Shown here piece after piece: positions 54,604 through 62,586 of a stretch of DNA of 62,586 nucleotides. Position numbers and translations under genes: made by a program. The stretch comes from Clostridiales bacterium (lineage in GTDB: Bacteria; Bacillota; Clostridia; Lachnospirales; Lachnospiraceae): assembly GCA_012519695.1 (NCBI GenBank), contig JAAYPT010000089.1:1-62586 (forward strand). Direction: 5' to 3'. The notes below the pieces were generated by a model. The model was not told the origin of the DNA, did not search any database, and worked only from the letters and a program-made list of their open reading frames with translations. Each line of letters starts with the position of its first letter. Positions within the stretch are counted from its first letter, which is position 1.

Positions 54604-55974
54604 TTATAAGAAAATATATTTCAATATGAAAAGAACGGTCAGTACATACATAAGAGCACTGATTTTCTTTTCCTTAGCCTTTCCTGTAAGAAGGTTAATT
54701 AATGTCCAGGAGATAACTCCGATAGCGATACCTTCTGAAATGCTGTAAGCTAAAGGCATTGCAATAATGCATAAGAAAGCAGGGATTGCATCGGACATAT
54801 CGTCAAAGTTAATCTTCACAACAGAACCCATCATATAGAATCCAACGATGATCAAAGCCGGAGCAATGGCAAAAGAAGGAATACTTAAGAATAATGGGGA
54901 GAAGAAAACGGATAACAGGAACAGAAGTCCGGTTACTACAGAAGTAAGTCCGGTACGTCCGCCGGCTGTTACACCAGATGCACTTTCTACATAAGTAGTA
55001 GTAGTAGAGGTACCGAAGATAGCACCAATACAAGTAGCGATTGCATCAGAAAGTAAAGCAGGTTTGATTCTTTCCAATTTTCCTTCTTCATCAAGCATAT
55101 CTGCCTTAGAAGAAACTCCGATTAAAGTTCCGATGGTATCGAACATGTCTACAAATAAGAAAGAGAACATGATGATTAAGAAGTCTCCCAATGGGAAGTT
55201 CTTAAAGTCTAAGGTAAATACTGCACCAAAGGTTTCCTTGAAAGAGGAAAAGTCAAAGCTTACGATAGCGGCAGGAATTGTAGAAGCCATACCGGCATCA
55301 GCATCTGGAACATAGATACCGGTGAGTTCACAGACAATACCTAATACCCAGGTTACTAAAATACCAACAAGGATACCGCCCTTGACATTTTTAATTAATA
55401 AGATAGCAGTCACTAAAACACCAATCAGTGCAAGGATAGCACCAATACCAACGGAATGGAAGGTATCACCTTTAAAAGTCTGATAGGTAAGTAAAGTAGA
55501 ATCGCTGTTTACGATTAACTTAGCATCCTGTAAACCGATAAATGCAATAAACAAACCGATTCCCACACTTACTGCGGACTTTAAAGTAGTAGGAATGGCA
55601 TTAAAGATTGCTTCACGAACATTTGTTAATGATAAGATAATAAATACGATACCTTCAACAAATACGGCAAATAAAGCCAATTTCCAAGAATATCCCATAC
55701 CAAGGACAACAGTGAAGGCAAAGTAGGCATTTAAGCCCATACCTGGAGCTAAAGCAAATGGGTAATTAGCAAGTAATGCCATTAATAAAGTACCCACAAA
55801 AGAAGCTAATGCAGTTGCAATTAATACTGCGTTAGAGTCCATGCCCGCTGCCGATAAAAGATTTGGGTTTACGGCAAGAATATATGCCATAGTCATAAAA
55901 GTAGTAAACCCTGCAACAACTTCTGTTTTTGCGGAAGTGTTGTTTTCTTTGAGTTTGAAAAACTTTTCAAGCAT
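54604..55974 (-). CDS. AzgA/PbuG-like purine permease (NCS2 group)
   Basis: This 456-residue permease has about 12 helices and the AzgA-family blocks TEVVAGFTTFMTMAYILAVNP, FALAPGMGLNAYFAFTVV, VSVGIGLFIAFIGLQDAKL, FLFVDMFDTIGTLIGV and GTSTTTTYVESASGVTAGGRTGLTSVV. It imports guanine, hypoxanthine or adenine by proton symport. AAAGGAGAG precedes the ATG. The leader is only about 50 nt, too short for a purine riboswitch. Confidence 0.92.
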   Translation of the reverse strand: MLEKFFKLKENNTSAKTEVVAGFTTFMTMAYILAVNPNLLSAAGMDSNAVLIATALASFVGTLLMALLANYPFALAPGMGLNAYFAFTVVLGMGYSWKLALFAVFVEGIVFIILSLTNVREAIFNAIPTTLKSAVSVGIGLFIAFIGLQDAKLIVNSDSTLLTYQTFKGDTFHSVGIGAILALIGVLVTAILLIKNVKGGILVGILVTWVLGIVCELTGIYVPDADAGMASTIPAAIVSFDFSSFKETFGAVFTLDFKNFPLGDFLIIMFSFLFVDMFDTIGTLIGVSSKADMLDEEGKLERIKPALLSDAIATCIGAIFGTSTTTTYVESASGVTAGGRTGLTSVVTGLLFLLSVFFSPLFLSIPSFAIAPALIIVGFYMMGSVVKINFDDMSDAIPAFLCIIAMPLAYSISEGIAIGVISWTLINLLTGKAKEKKISALMYVLTVLFILKYIFL

Positions 55975-56021
55975 AAAATTACTCTCCTTTGTATAATATG
56001 TGTTTACAATACAGTGCCCTT

Positions 56022-56050
56022 ATTATAGCACAGGATGTGGAGGGAGACAA
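56022..56050 (-). promoter_or_regulatory. Promoter of the purine permease gene
   Basis: Reverse strand -35 TTGTCT (56045-56050) and -10 TATAAT (56022-56027) are 17 bp apart. Confidence 0.75.
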
Positions 56051-56064
56051 TGAAAAGCCGAAGG

Positions 56065-57930
56065 TTAGTGGGGCTGTTTTTTCCATAAGGAGAATTTTAA
56101 TACACTTAATATAATGAGAAGAAACAGAATAAGGCTTCCAAATTCTCCACCATTGACAGGAAGTGCAAGGTCAATCCCAATAACCGCTAAAATAGCAAGC
56201 AGAATGCCTGCAAGTCCTTCCCCTGCAATCATTCCGGAGCAGTAGAGAATTCCGCTGTTAATTTTGAAGTCTCCCTTTTTGTCCAAAAGAAGACGCAACA
56301 GACCACCTACCATAATGCAAGCATTTAACTGTACCGGAAGATAAACGCCAATGGCAAAAGGAAGCACCGGAATCCCAAGAATTTCCACTGCAATCGCTAA
56401 AAATACACCGATAAATACCAATGCCCAGGGAAGATTATTTTCCATAACACCTTCCACAATCATTTTCATGAGTGTTGCCTGTGGTGCTCCCAGTTGTTCG
56501 GAACCAAATCCCCAAGCAGCATTTAAAAGATAAAGTACCCCACCAATCACAAGAGAGGCAGAGGTAACTCCTATCAACTCCCCGATTTGTTGCTTTTTAG
56601 GGGTTGCTCCCAATAAAAATCCTGTTTTTAAGTCCTGTGATGTGTCTCCGGCAATCGCGGCAATGATACAAATAATAGAGCCAATTGCAATGGCTGCCTG
56701 CATACTGCCAATTCCGGTATCTTTAAGGGTTTTTAGGATAATGGTAGAAAAGAGCAGAGTTGCAATTGCCATACCGGAAACAGGGTTGTTGCTGCTGCCT
56801 ACCAAGCCCACCATACGGGCGGAAACGGCAGAAAAAAAGAAACCGAATATAATGACTAAAAAAGCACTGGGTAAAGAAAGCGGAATGGAGGGTACCAGCC
56901 ATAAGAACAGGGCAATTAACCCAATGCAAGGGAGAATAATTCGCATATCTAAGTTTTGGTCGGTTCGTTTGGCAGTGGAGTCGTTTGTAAGGTGCATCCC
57001 CTTAACCGAGTCACGAAAAGTTTGAAAAATAAGAGGAAGGGAACGGACTAAACTGATGATTCCTCCTGTTGCTAATGCGCCTGCACCGATATAGCGGATA
57101 TAGATGCTCCAAATAGCACTTGCTCCGCCGGCTTCATATAGTTGTCCGATAGGTTCTATTCCCGGATAGAGTGTGAGCTGGGAGCCGAATAAAACAATGG
57201 CAGGAATGAGAACCATCCAACTGATAATACCACCTGCAAACATGTAAGAAGCAATTCTGGGACCGCAGATATAACCAACACTTAAAACAGCAGGATATAT
57301 CTGAGTGCCAATTTCTCCGGCAAACTGTTTAAAACGCAAAGAAATTTCTCCCGGAAATAGTTTCAGACCATCCACTACAAATTTAAAAACAGCAGAGATA
57401 CCCATTCCTGCAAAAACAGTAGAAGCGTTAGAAGCCCCTTCTTCTCCGGCGAGAAGTACTTCTGCACAGGCAGAGCCTTCCGGGTAAGGGAGAGTATGAT
57501 GTTCCTTTACAATCAGGGAATTTCGCAGTGGGATCATAAAAAATACCCCCAGCAATCCACCAGCTAAAGTAATGAGTGTGATTTCTAAAATACTTGGTGT
57601 GGACATTTTTCCTTCACCGGCCCAGAGAAAAAGCGCGGGAAGAGTAAAAATAGCACCGGCAGCTACAGATTCACCGGCAGAGCCGATGGTCTGTACGATA
57701 TTACTTTCCAAAATAGAATTTTTGCGCAACAGTACCCGAATAACGCCCATAGCAACCACTGCGGCAGGAATAGAAGCAGAAATGGTAAGTCCTACGCGCA
57801 ATCCCAGATAAGCATTGGCTGCGCCGAAGATAACAGCCAGAAGAATTCCGGTAATTACAGAAGCCGGAGTAAATTCGGAAAGAGACTGTTTCGACGAAAT
57901 ATAAGGTTTGAAGTCTTTTTGTTGGTTCAT
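56065..57930 (-). CDS. OPT-family oligopeptide transporter
   Basis: This 621-residue membrane protein has some 15 helices. It begins TPASVITGILLAVIFGAANAYLGLRVGLTISASIPAAVVAMGV and has QTIGSAGESVAAGAIFTLPALFLW and LPYPEGSACAEVLLAGEEG, all marks of the OPT superfamily (bacterial EspB/YSL-like branch). It probably imports short peptides or metal chelates. ATG 57930 follows AAGGAGAA; the longer frame from 57999 overlaps the divergent promoter and is rejected. About 70 bp separate it from a divergent permease gene. Confidence 0.9.
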   Translation of the reverse strand: MNQQKDFKPYISSKQSLSEFTPASVITGILLAVIFGAANAYLGLRVGLTISASIPAAVVAMGVIRVLLRKNSILESNIVQTIGSAGESVAAGAIFTLPALFLWAGEGKMSTPSILEITLITLAGGLLGVFFMIPLRNSLIVKEHHTLPYPEGSACAEVLLAGEEGASNASTVFAGMGISAVFKFVVDGLKLFPGEISLRFKQFAGEIGTQIYPAVLSVGYICGPRIASYMFAGGIISWMVLIPAIVLFGSQLTLYPGIEPIGQLYEAGGASAIWSIYIRYIGAGALATGGIISLVRSLPLIFQTFRDSVKGMHLTNDSTAKRTDQNLDMRIILPCIGLIALFLWLVPSIPLSLPSAFLVIIFGFFFSAVSARMVGLVGSSNNPVSGMAIATLLFSTIILKTLKDTGIGSMQAAIAIGSIICIIAAIAGDTSQDLKTGFLLGATPKKQQIGELIGVTSASLVIGGVLYLLNAAWGFGSEQLGAPQATLMKMIVEGVMENNLPWALVFIGVFLAIAVEILGIPVLPFAIGVYLPVQLNACIMVGGLLRLLLDKKGDFKINSGILYCSGMIAGEGLAGILLAILAVIGIDLALPVNGGEFGSLILFLLIILSVLKFSLWKKQPH

Positions 57931-57999
57931 AGTATAAGTTCTCCTTGAATTATGATATGATAATAAAATGAGTAAAAAATTACAGAGAAGGAAAAACAA

Positions 58000-59127
58000 A
58001 TGAAAAAAATAATAGCCTTTATAAAGAAAGAGACCATATTGTGTGTTGCTGTACTCCTTGCAGTTATTTCCTCCTGTTTTGTATTACCAGATAAAAAATA
58101 TATCTCTTATATTGATGTCCGTACCATGGTGATTTTATTCTGCTTAATGGCGGTTGTTGCAGGATTTCAGAAAATCGGTGTATTTCATATCATAGCAAGA
58201 AAGCTTTTAGAAAGGGTAAACGGAGGATGTCAGCTAGTACTGATTCTGGTAATGTTGTGTTTCTTTTTCAGTATGCTCATTACCAATGATGTAGCACTAA
58301 TCACCTTTGTCCCTTTAGGGATTCAGGTATTGGGTATGCTGGGAGAAGAGAGGAAGAAAAAGTTGTTGATTCCTGTTGTGGTATTACAGACGATTGCAGC
58401 CAATCTTGGAAGTATGCTAACACCTATTGGAAATCCGCAAAACCTTTATTTGTATGCAAGAGCCGATATGAAAGGAATGGAATTTTTTAAACTAATGATT
58501 CCGTATTCAACACTGGCACTTGTAATGTTATCAATCTGGTGCATTATAATAGGAAGAAAAGATGGAGTAAAACAGATGGTGTTTGAAATAAAGGAAACAC
58601 TGATTGATAGAAAAAAACTAGTAGGGTGGAGCATTTTATTTTTCTTATGTATTGCAACAGTAGCAGGAAAAATTCCTTATACATGGATGTTTGGTGTAGT
58701 AGTAGTCGGAACCTTTTTCTTAGATAAAAAAATATTTTGTAAGGTAGATTATGCGCTTCTAGGGACATTTCTTGGATTTTTTATTTTTATTGGAAATATG
58801 GGTAGAATGGAAGTATTTCGAAATGGGTTAGAAAGCGCAATAAATGGAAATGAGGTAATAACATCCATAGTTGCCAGTCAGGTTATCAGTAATGTACCAA
58901 CAGCATTATTATTGTCAGGATTTACACAAGATATAAAAAGTCTTATCATAGGAACCAATTTGGGAGGACTTGGAACCTTAATAGCATCCATGGCAAGTTT
59001 GATTTCTTTTCGCTATATAGGAGCAGAAGATAAAGGGAAAAGACTTTCCTATTTAAAATATTTTACCATAGCAAACATTTTCTTCTTGGTAATACTATTT
59101 TTCTTTTATATGGTGAATATAATGTGA
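58000..59127 (+). CDS. SLC13/ArsB-superfamily anion permease
   Basis: This 375-residue membrane protein has about 10 helices. Features of the ion transporter superfamily are MLITNDVALITFVPLG, the hairpin SMLTPIGNPQNLYLYARA, and in the second half SQVISNVPTALLLSGF and GTNLGGLGTLIASMASLIS. The substrate may be a dicarboxylate, citrate, sulfate or arsenite; there are no arsenic genes nearby to support the last. AGAAGGAA lies upstream. Repeat copy B begins at its very end. Confidence 0.8.
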   Translation: MKKIIAFIKKETILCVAVLLAVISSCFVLPDKKYISYIDVRTMVILFCLMAVVAGFQKIGVFHIIARKLLERVNGGCQLVLILVMLCFFFSMLITNDVALITFVPLGIQVLGMLGEERKKKLLIPVVVLQTIAANLGSMLTPIGNPQNLYLYARADMKGMEFFKLMIPYSTLALVMLSIWCIIIGRKDGVKQMVFEIKETLIDRKKLVGWSILFFLCIATVAGKIPYTWMFGVVVVGTFFLDKKIFCKVDYALLGTFLGFFIFIGNMGRMEVFRNGLESAINGNEVITSIVASQVISNVPTALLLSGFTQDIKSLIIGTNLGGLGTLIASMASLISFRYIGAEDKGKRLSYLKYFTIANIFFLVILFFFYMVNIM

Positions 59128-59271
59128 TATAATGAGCAGTGAAAAATCCAAGTCTGGCAAATTGACTGTTTACAGGCAAAATTGCCAGACTGGATTTTAA
59201 TTCGGCGAATGCCGTACAGTTCGGAAAAGCAGAGCTTTTTCGAACGTGCACTGCGGAGTAGTGTTAGAAAG
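59126..59271 (+). repeat. Dispersed hairpin repeat, copy B (long form)
   Basis: It starts GATATAATGAGCAGTGAAAAA as in copy A. A hairpin follows at 59143-59198 (AAAATCCA-GTCTGGCAA against TTGCCAGACTGGATTTT, one bulged base). A second lies at 59220-59244 (TTCGGAAAAGC / GCTTTTTCGAA), whose 3' block AAGCAGAGCTTTTTCGAACG is also in copy A. It fills most of the 180-bp gap before the CDF gene. Confidence 0.8.
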
Positions 59272-59309
59272 TAGGGCAAAATTTTATTATATAGGTAGGA
59301 GGGAGAAGT

Positions 59310-60488
59310 GTGATTTCGGTATTGGCAGGCGTTTTTATTAAAAATAAGGAAGATGTGAAAAATCCACAGGTACGGCAAAAGTATGGCATGCTTTGTGGAA
59401 TAGTTGGAATTTTTTTTAATATATTTTTGTTTGCGGGGAAGTTTTTAGCAGGAACAATAAGCAAATCTATTTCCATTACAGCAGATGCATTTAATAACTT
59501 ATCAGATGCAGGTTCTTCCTTAATTACCTTAATTGGATTTCGTATGTCCGGGGCAGAACCGGATGTGGATCATCCATTTGGCCATGGGCGAATTGAATAT
59601 GTTTCAGGATTGATTGTATCTGGGGCAATTCTCATTATGGCATTTGAACTGGTGAAGTCATCTGTTGAGAAAATTATTCATCCGGAACCGGTAGAATTTA
59701 GTATACTTGCGGTTGCGATTTTGGTGGTATCCATTTGCGTAAAATTATATATGGCATACTACAATCGCAGCATCAGTAAAAAAATTGAATCCGCAGCAAT
59801 GGGAGCAACGGCAATAGACAGTTTGAGCGATAGTTGCGCTACAACGGTGGTATTGCTTGCAACTATTGTAGGAAAAATAACCGGACTTCAAATTGATGGA
59901 TGGTGCGGTGTGTTAGTAGGTATTTTTATTTTTTATGCAGGAATCAGTGCAGCAAAAGATACTTTAAATCCATTGTTAGGGCAACCGCCGGAAGAAGAAT
60001 TTGTTGCGCAGATAGAAGAGTTAGTGCTAAGACATCCGGAAATTATCGGGGTGCATGATTTGATTGTGCACGATTACGGACCTGGACGTATGATGATATC
60101 ATTGCATGCAGAAGTTCCGGCGGAAGGAGACATTCTAAAATTACATGATGTGGTAGATAATATTGAACATGAATTGCGCAGAGAATTAAAATGTGAAGCA
60201 GTGATACATATGGACCCTGTTGTGACAGGAGACGAACAGGTGGATTATTTAAAGAAAGAAATGCAGAAATTGTTATCTGATATAGACAAAAAAATTTCTA
60301 TGCATGATTTTCGAGTAGTTATGGGATCGTCCCATACAAATCTCATTTTTGATATTGTAATTCCTTTTGGATATAAAATGCGGGATGAGGAACTGACACA
60401 ATATATTCAGGAGAAAACAAAGGAAAAATTTGGGAACAATTACTTTACGGTAATTGAGGTAGATAAGGCTTACTATAAGGAAAAGTAA
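59310..60488 (+). CDS. Cation diffusion facilitator (CDF) family exporter
   Basis: This 392-residue protein has six helices. The first metal site is in ITADAFNNLSDAGSSLITLIG, then DHPFGHGRIEYVSGL, and the second Asp pair is in AIDSLSDSCATTVVLL. A long cytoplasmic C-terminal domain (about 190 residues) with VHDLIVHDYGPGRMMISLHAEV follows. The NxxxD-type first site is seen in Mn/Fe-type CDFs, but metal choice is uncertain. The start is GTG 59310 after AGGAGGGAG. Longer than usual because of an extra C-terminal ferredoxin-like segment. Confidence 0.9.
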   Translation: MISVLAGVFIKNKEDVKNPQVRQKYGMLCGIVGIFFNIFLFAGKFLAGTISKSISITADAFNNLSDAGSSLITLIGFRMSGAEPDVDHPFGHGRIEYVSGLIVSGAILIMAFELVKSSVEKIIHPEPVEFSILAVAILVVSICVKLYMAYYNRSISKKIESAAMGATAIDSLSDSCATTVVLLATIVGKITGLQIDGWCGVLVGIFIFYAGISAAKDTLNPLLGQPPEEEFVAQIEELVLRHPEIIGVHDLIVHDYGPGRMMISLHAEVPAEGDILKLHDVVDNIEHELRRELKCEAVIHMDPVVTGDEQVDYLKKEMQKLLSDIDKKISMHDFRVVMGSSHTNLIFDIVIPFGYKMRDEELTQYIQEKTKEKFGNNYFTVIEVDKAYYKEK

Positions 60489-60560
60489 GAAAAAATGTCT
60501 ATTTTTTATGAGAGAAAAATAATTCTTTCGTGTGAAATTACTAGTTTTTCCAAAACAGGC

Positions 60561-60589
60561 TTGAAAAAGAAAATTAGTTGGTGTATATT
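60561..60589 (+). promoter_or_regulatory. Candidate promoter of the HPr-like gene
   Basis: TTGAAA (60561-60566) and TATATT (60584-60589) are 17 bp apart, 67 bp before the start codon. Confidence 0.45.
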
Positions 60590-60655
60590 CGAATATGATA
60601 ATAAGACACTTGATAACAACTTGTATTATATTATTACATGAGAGAGAGAGATAAG

Positions 60656-60910
60656 ATGAGTGAAAAGAAAGTAATTGTATCTAATGTAGCAAAAGAGTAT
60701 AGTAATCCAATCGCTGAGTTGGTACAGGTTGCTTGTCAGTTTGACAGTGATATTCGTTTGGAGAGTGGAGATGCTAAGATTAATGCAAAGAGCATTATGG
60801 GAATTATGGCATTTAATCCATGCAAAGGAATGTCTGTTAATATTGTAGCAACAGGAACCGATGAACAAGAAGCATTGAATGCTATGGAAAGATTCTTAGC
60901 TTGCCAGTAG
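60656..60910 (+). CDS. HPr-family protein lacking His15 (Crh-like)
   Basis: This 84-residue protein aligns without gaps to HPr. The phosphorylation site normally reading GLHARP at residues 13-18 is KEYSNP, so His15 is Tyr and Arg17 is Asn. It therefore cannot pass phosphate in the sugar PTS. The regulatory Ser46 is kept in NAKSIMGIM, as is the following hydrophobic patch. This is the Crh pattern (Gln15, Ser46), where HPr kinase signals to CcpA. A regulatory role is inferred. ATG 60656 follows GAGAGAG. The Lys/Ala-rich gene is 23 bp downstream. Confidence 0.88.
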   Translation: MSEKKVIVSNVAKEYSNPIAELVQVACQFDSDIRLESGDAKINAKSIMGIMAFNPCKGMSVNIVATGTDEQEALNAMERFLACQ

Positions 60911-60933
60911 GCACTTATATTGGGAGGGATAAC

Positions 60934-61371
60934 ATGCAAAAGAATGGTAGTAAGGTAGTAACAGCAAAAACAGTAACAGCAAAGACAGCAGAACCTGTAA
61001 AGCAGGAGAAGATTGCGAAAGTGGTTGAAAAGCCAGTAGAAGCAAAGCAGGAAACTGTAGTAGTTGCAGATAAGAAAGAAACTGCAGAAAAGAAGACAGC
61101 AGAGAAGAAACCCGCAGCAAAAAAGACTACTGCAAAGAAAACAGGCAGAAAGCCAAAGGCTAAGCCGGTAGAAAAGGTAGAAGAAATTTATGTACAGTTT
61201 GCCGGACAGGAACTTCTTACAAAGGAAGTACTTGAGAGAGCAAAACAGGCATACATAGCAGAAGGACACAGAGAATCTTCTATTAAGTCTATTCGTTTAT
61301 ACATTAAGCCAGAAGAGCATATGGCATATTATGTAATTAACGAGAAGATTGCTGGTGGAGTTCCGGTATAA
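60934..61371 (+). CDS. Lys/Ala-rich histone H1-like protein with DUF6465-type domain
   Basis: This 145-residue protein has a basic low-complexity N-terminal half made of Thr/Ala/Lys repeats (KKTAEKKPAAKKTTAKKTGRK), like histone H1 tails. A compact C-terminal domain of about 55 residues follows (VEEIYVQFAGQELLTKEVLERA, then IKSIRLYIKPEEHMAYYVIN), as in DUF6465 proteins. It probably binds nucleic acid. ATG 60934 follows GGGAGGG. It shares a transcript with the Crh-like gene and ends at the terminator at 61402. Confidence 0.75.
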   Translation: MQKNGSKVVTAKTVTAKTAEPVKQEKIAKVVEKPVEAKQETVVVADKKETAEKKTAEKKPAAKKTTAKKTGRKPKAKPVEKVEEIYVQFAGQELLTKEVLERAKQAYIAEGHRESSIKSIRLYIKPEEHMAYYVINEKIAGGVPV

Positions 61372-61401
61372 TAGGAACGTAGTATAGAAATAAGAAATAG
61401 G

Positions 61402-61435
61402 AAAAGGATTCTGTTCATACGGAATCCTTTTTTTT
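61402..61435 (+). terminator. Terminator after the H1-like gene
   Basis: AAAAGGATTC and GAATCCTTTT form a perfect stem, followed by further T residues. Confidence 0.92.
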
Positions 61436-61456
61436 AAAAGAGGATGGGAATGGTTA

Positions 61457-61804
61457 ATGAGAAAAAAGGTAAGTATGAGTATTGTATTAATAATTTTTTT
61501 GAGTTTTATAGGCGTAGTTGTTATAAACGCAAATAATAATGTTGGAACAATACATAGTGAAGAAAAGATAAATGAAATAGAACCTTATAAAAAGGAGTTG
61601 AAAAAACTTAATAAAAAGTGGGGGACAAGTTATAAAATAGAGTGTGAGGAAGGAGATACAGAGCAAGAGATAATAGATTATTTTACATCGATGTCAATAG
61701 AAGAATTTAGAGAATATATGCAAAATGTACATATAAGGGATATGAACACACATGAAAGTAGTAAGGGTAATAATATAAAGATTGAGGAAAATAATATACC
61801 ATAG
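61457..61804 (+). CDS. Small secreted protein, paralogue 1
   Basis: This 115-residue protein has an N-terminal hydrophobic signal or anchor (about residues 7-25). The conserved block is PYKKELKKLNKKWGTSYKIE, then EEGDTEQEIIDYFTSMSIEEF. The same block is in the next gene at both protein and DNA level, so the two arose by tandem duplication. A short polar tail ends the protein. No known family is recognised. It is followed after 9 bp by its paralogue. Confidence 0.65.
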   Translation: MRKKVSMSIVLIIFLSFIGVVVINANNNVGTIHSEEKINEIEPYKKELKKLNKKWGTSYKIECEEGDTEQEIIDYFTSMSIEEFREYMQNVHIRDMNTHESSKGNNIKIEENNIP

Positions 61805-61813
61805 GAGGGAAAA

Positions 61814-62443
61814 GTGAAATTAAAGAAAATTTTTGTGGCAGTAACTGTATGTATATTGTTTTTAAACAATGCAATTTGCGTTCAGGCAGAAGAAGAGAAA
61901 AGTGTAGATACATTGTTTCCGTATAAAGAAGAATTAAAGAATTTGAACAAAGCCTGGGGAACAAATTATAAAATAGGAATTGAGGAAGGAGATACAGAGC
62001 AAGAGATAATAGATTATTTTACGTCTATGTCGATGGAAGAATTTCAAGAATATATGAAAAATATCCATGCAGCAGATGTTGCAGGAATAAAAAGTGTGTC
62101 AGAGAATGGAAAGAAAAATAATTCAGATAAAGCACGCAGTTTGACATATAATCAATATGCATACTATGATGGTAATAATGCTTTGAGAATTAGAGCGGAG
62201 ATAGCTACATCTTCAAGTGGTGTTAAGACATATGAAAGTATACCATCATATGGGCGTGTTTAAGATCATTATCCGTATTACGATCCAACGATGGGAGCTT
62301 CTTTTACGTTTTCATCTAATAGAAAAATTGCTACGGGGAGATTTAATTGTGTTAAGTATGTAGGAAAGGGAATACAAAATGGTATTTGCTATACCATAAC
62401 ATGTAAATTTAGTGCGGCAAGCACTAGAGGTTCAATAATGTAA
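61814..62443 (+). pseudogene. Small secreted protein, paralogue 2, with in-frame TAA
   Basis: The gene starts at GTG 61814 after AGGAGGG and encodes a signal peptide (ending VQAEEE), the shared block PYKEELKNLNKAWGTNYKI with GDTEQEIIDYFTSMSMEEF, and then a C-terminal domain. A TAA at 62261-62263 stops the frame at residue 149. Yet the same frame continues sensibly for 59 more codons (DHYPYYDPTMGASFTFSSNR through YTITCKFSAASTRG) to TAA 62441. The C-terminal domain has two cysteines (NCVKYVG and GICYTITC). Read as one protein it would be about 209 residues. Recent nonsense mutation, sequencing error or stop read-through are open. Confidence 0.7.
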
Positions 62444-62467
62444 AAAAATAGAATAAAGATATAAAAA

Positions 62468-62507
62468 GGGACTACTACACCATTTTTACTGATCATGTAG
62501 TAGTCCT
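62468..62507 (+). terminator. Terminator before the response regulator
   Basis: GGACTACTACA and TGTAGTAGTCC form a perfect 11-bp stem with a 16-nt loop. The T-run is weak. Confidence 0.8.
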
Positions 62508-62530
62508 GTTGAGTTATTAAGGAGCAAATA

Positions 62531-62586
62531 ATGTATAAGTTATTAATTGTAGAAGATGATGCAGTTATTGCAAAATCTATTCAGAC
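62531..62586 (+). CDS. Response regulator, N-terminal part only (cut by window end)
   Basis: The visible residues MYKLLIVEDDAVIAKSIQ are the first strand and acidic pocket (EDD) of a receiver domain. AAGGAG precedes ATG 62531. The output domain and partner kinase lie outside the window. Its place beside the small secreted paralogues suggests, but does not show, a link. Confidence 0.85.
   Translation, partial: MYKLLIVEDDAVIAKSIQ

Noticed and set aside
55975-56064. Purine riboswitch before the purine permease
   Set aside because: The promoter leaves a leader of only about 50 nt, too short for the three-way junction, and its conserved loops are absent.

Overview
The window looks like the chromosome of a low-GC, Gram-positive, anaerobic gut Firmicute of the Lachnospiraceae type. 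This is inferred from gene content; there is no rRNA to confirm it. Pointers are a butyryl-CoA:acetate-type CoA-transferase, SpoVT (sporulation), a methyl-accepting chemotaxis protein and an HD-GYP protein (signalling, probable motility), PdxS/PdxT/PdxR, a CBM41-type lipoprotein pullulanase, an LPXTG-like surface protein and consistently strong AGGAGG ribosome-binding sites.

Layout. 1-5.1 kb is accessory DNA: a zinc-ribbon protein, a YhcG-type PDDEXK nuclease, a class C-like group II intron (reverse strand, RT gene broken by one TGA) lying just behind the terminator of a tnpV gene, and a gene fragment. 5.1-10 kb holds an SseB-like protein and a full pstSCAB-phoU phosphate operon whose PstS is circularly permuted. 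10-26.9 kb is mostly core: two small unknown genes, a patatin-like lipase, sbcDC, an orphan ABC exporter (two FtsX-like permeases plus ATPase), a histidine phosphatase, a radical SAM/SPASM-like protein, a 2-hydroxyacid dehydrogenase, oligoendopeptidase F and the vitamin B6 module pdxR<>pdxST (pdxT frameshifted). 27-31 kb: a sortase-type surface protein divergent from a MerR/GyrI-like regulator, with a MerR-style 19-bp-spacer promoter between them; then a zinc phospholipase C-like protein and decayed DNA. 31-35 kb: acylphosphatase, polyphosphate:AMP phosphotransferase, a hotdog thioesterase, and mgtE behind a leader peptide and attenuator. 35-38 kb is a second accessory patch: HTH plus truncated KilA-N cassette, TetR, a frameshifted membrane-protein remnant, GNAT and an HExxH metallopeptidase. 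38-48 kb: spoVT, tandem hemerythrin, tcdA, galM, pullulanase, CoA-transferase, MCP and three tRNA genes (Phe, Gly, Gly). 48-60.5 kb is signalling and transport: HD-GYP, TetR-MMPL-heptad-repeat protein-small membrane protein, an AzgA-like purine permease, an OPT transporter, an SLC13/ArsB-like permease and a CDF cation exporter. 60.6-62.6 kb: a Crh-like HPr without the catalytic histidine, a Lys/Ala-rich protein, two tandem small secreted paralogues (the second interrupted by an in-frame TAA) and the start of a response regulator.

How they work together. The pst operon and the poly-P enzyme bear on phosphate and energy storage. Pullulanase, galM and the CoA-transferase fit starch degradation ending in butyrate. 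The most unusual items are the permuted PstS, the mgtE leader peptide with attenuator, the MerR-gated surface protein, the His15-less HPr, a terminator lying inside a coding frame (10.0 kb), and a pair of hairpin repeats 40 kb apart. All functional calls come from reading the sequence; no database search was run.
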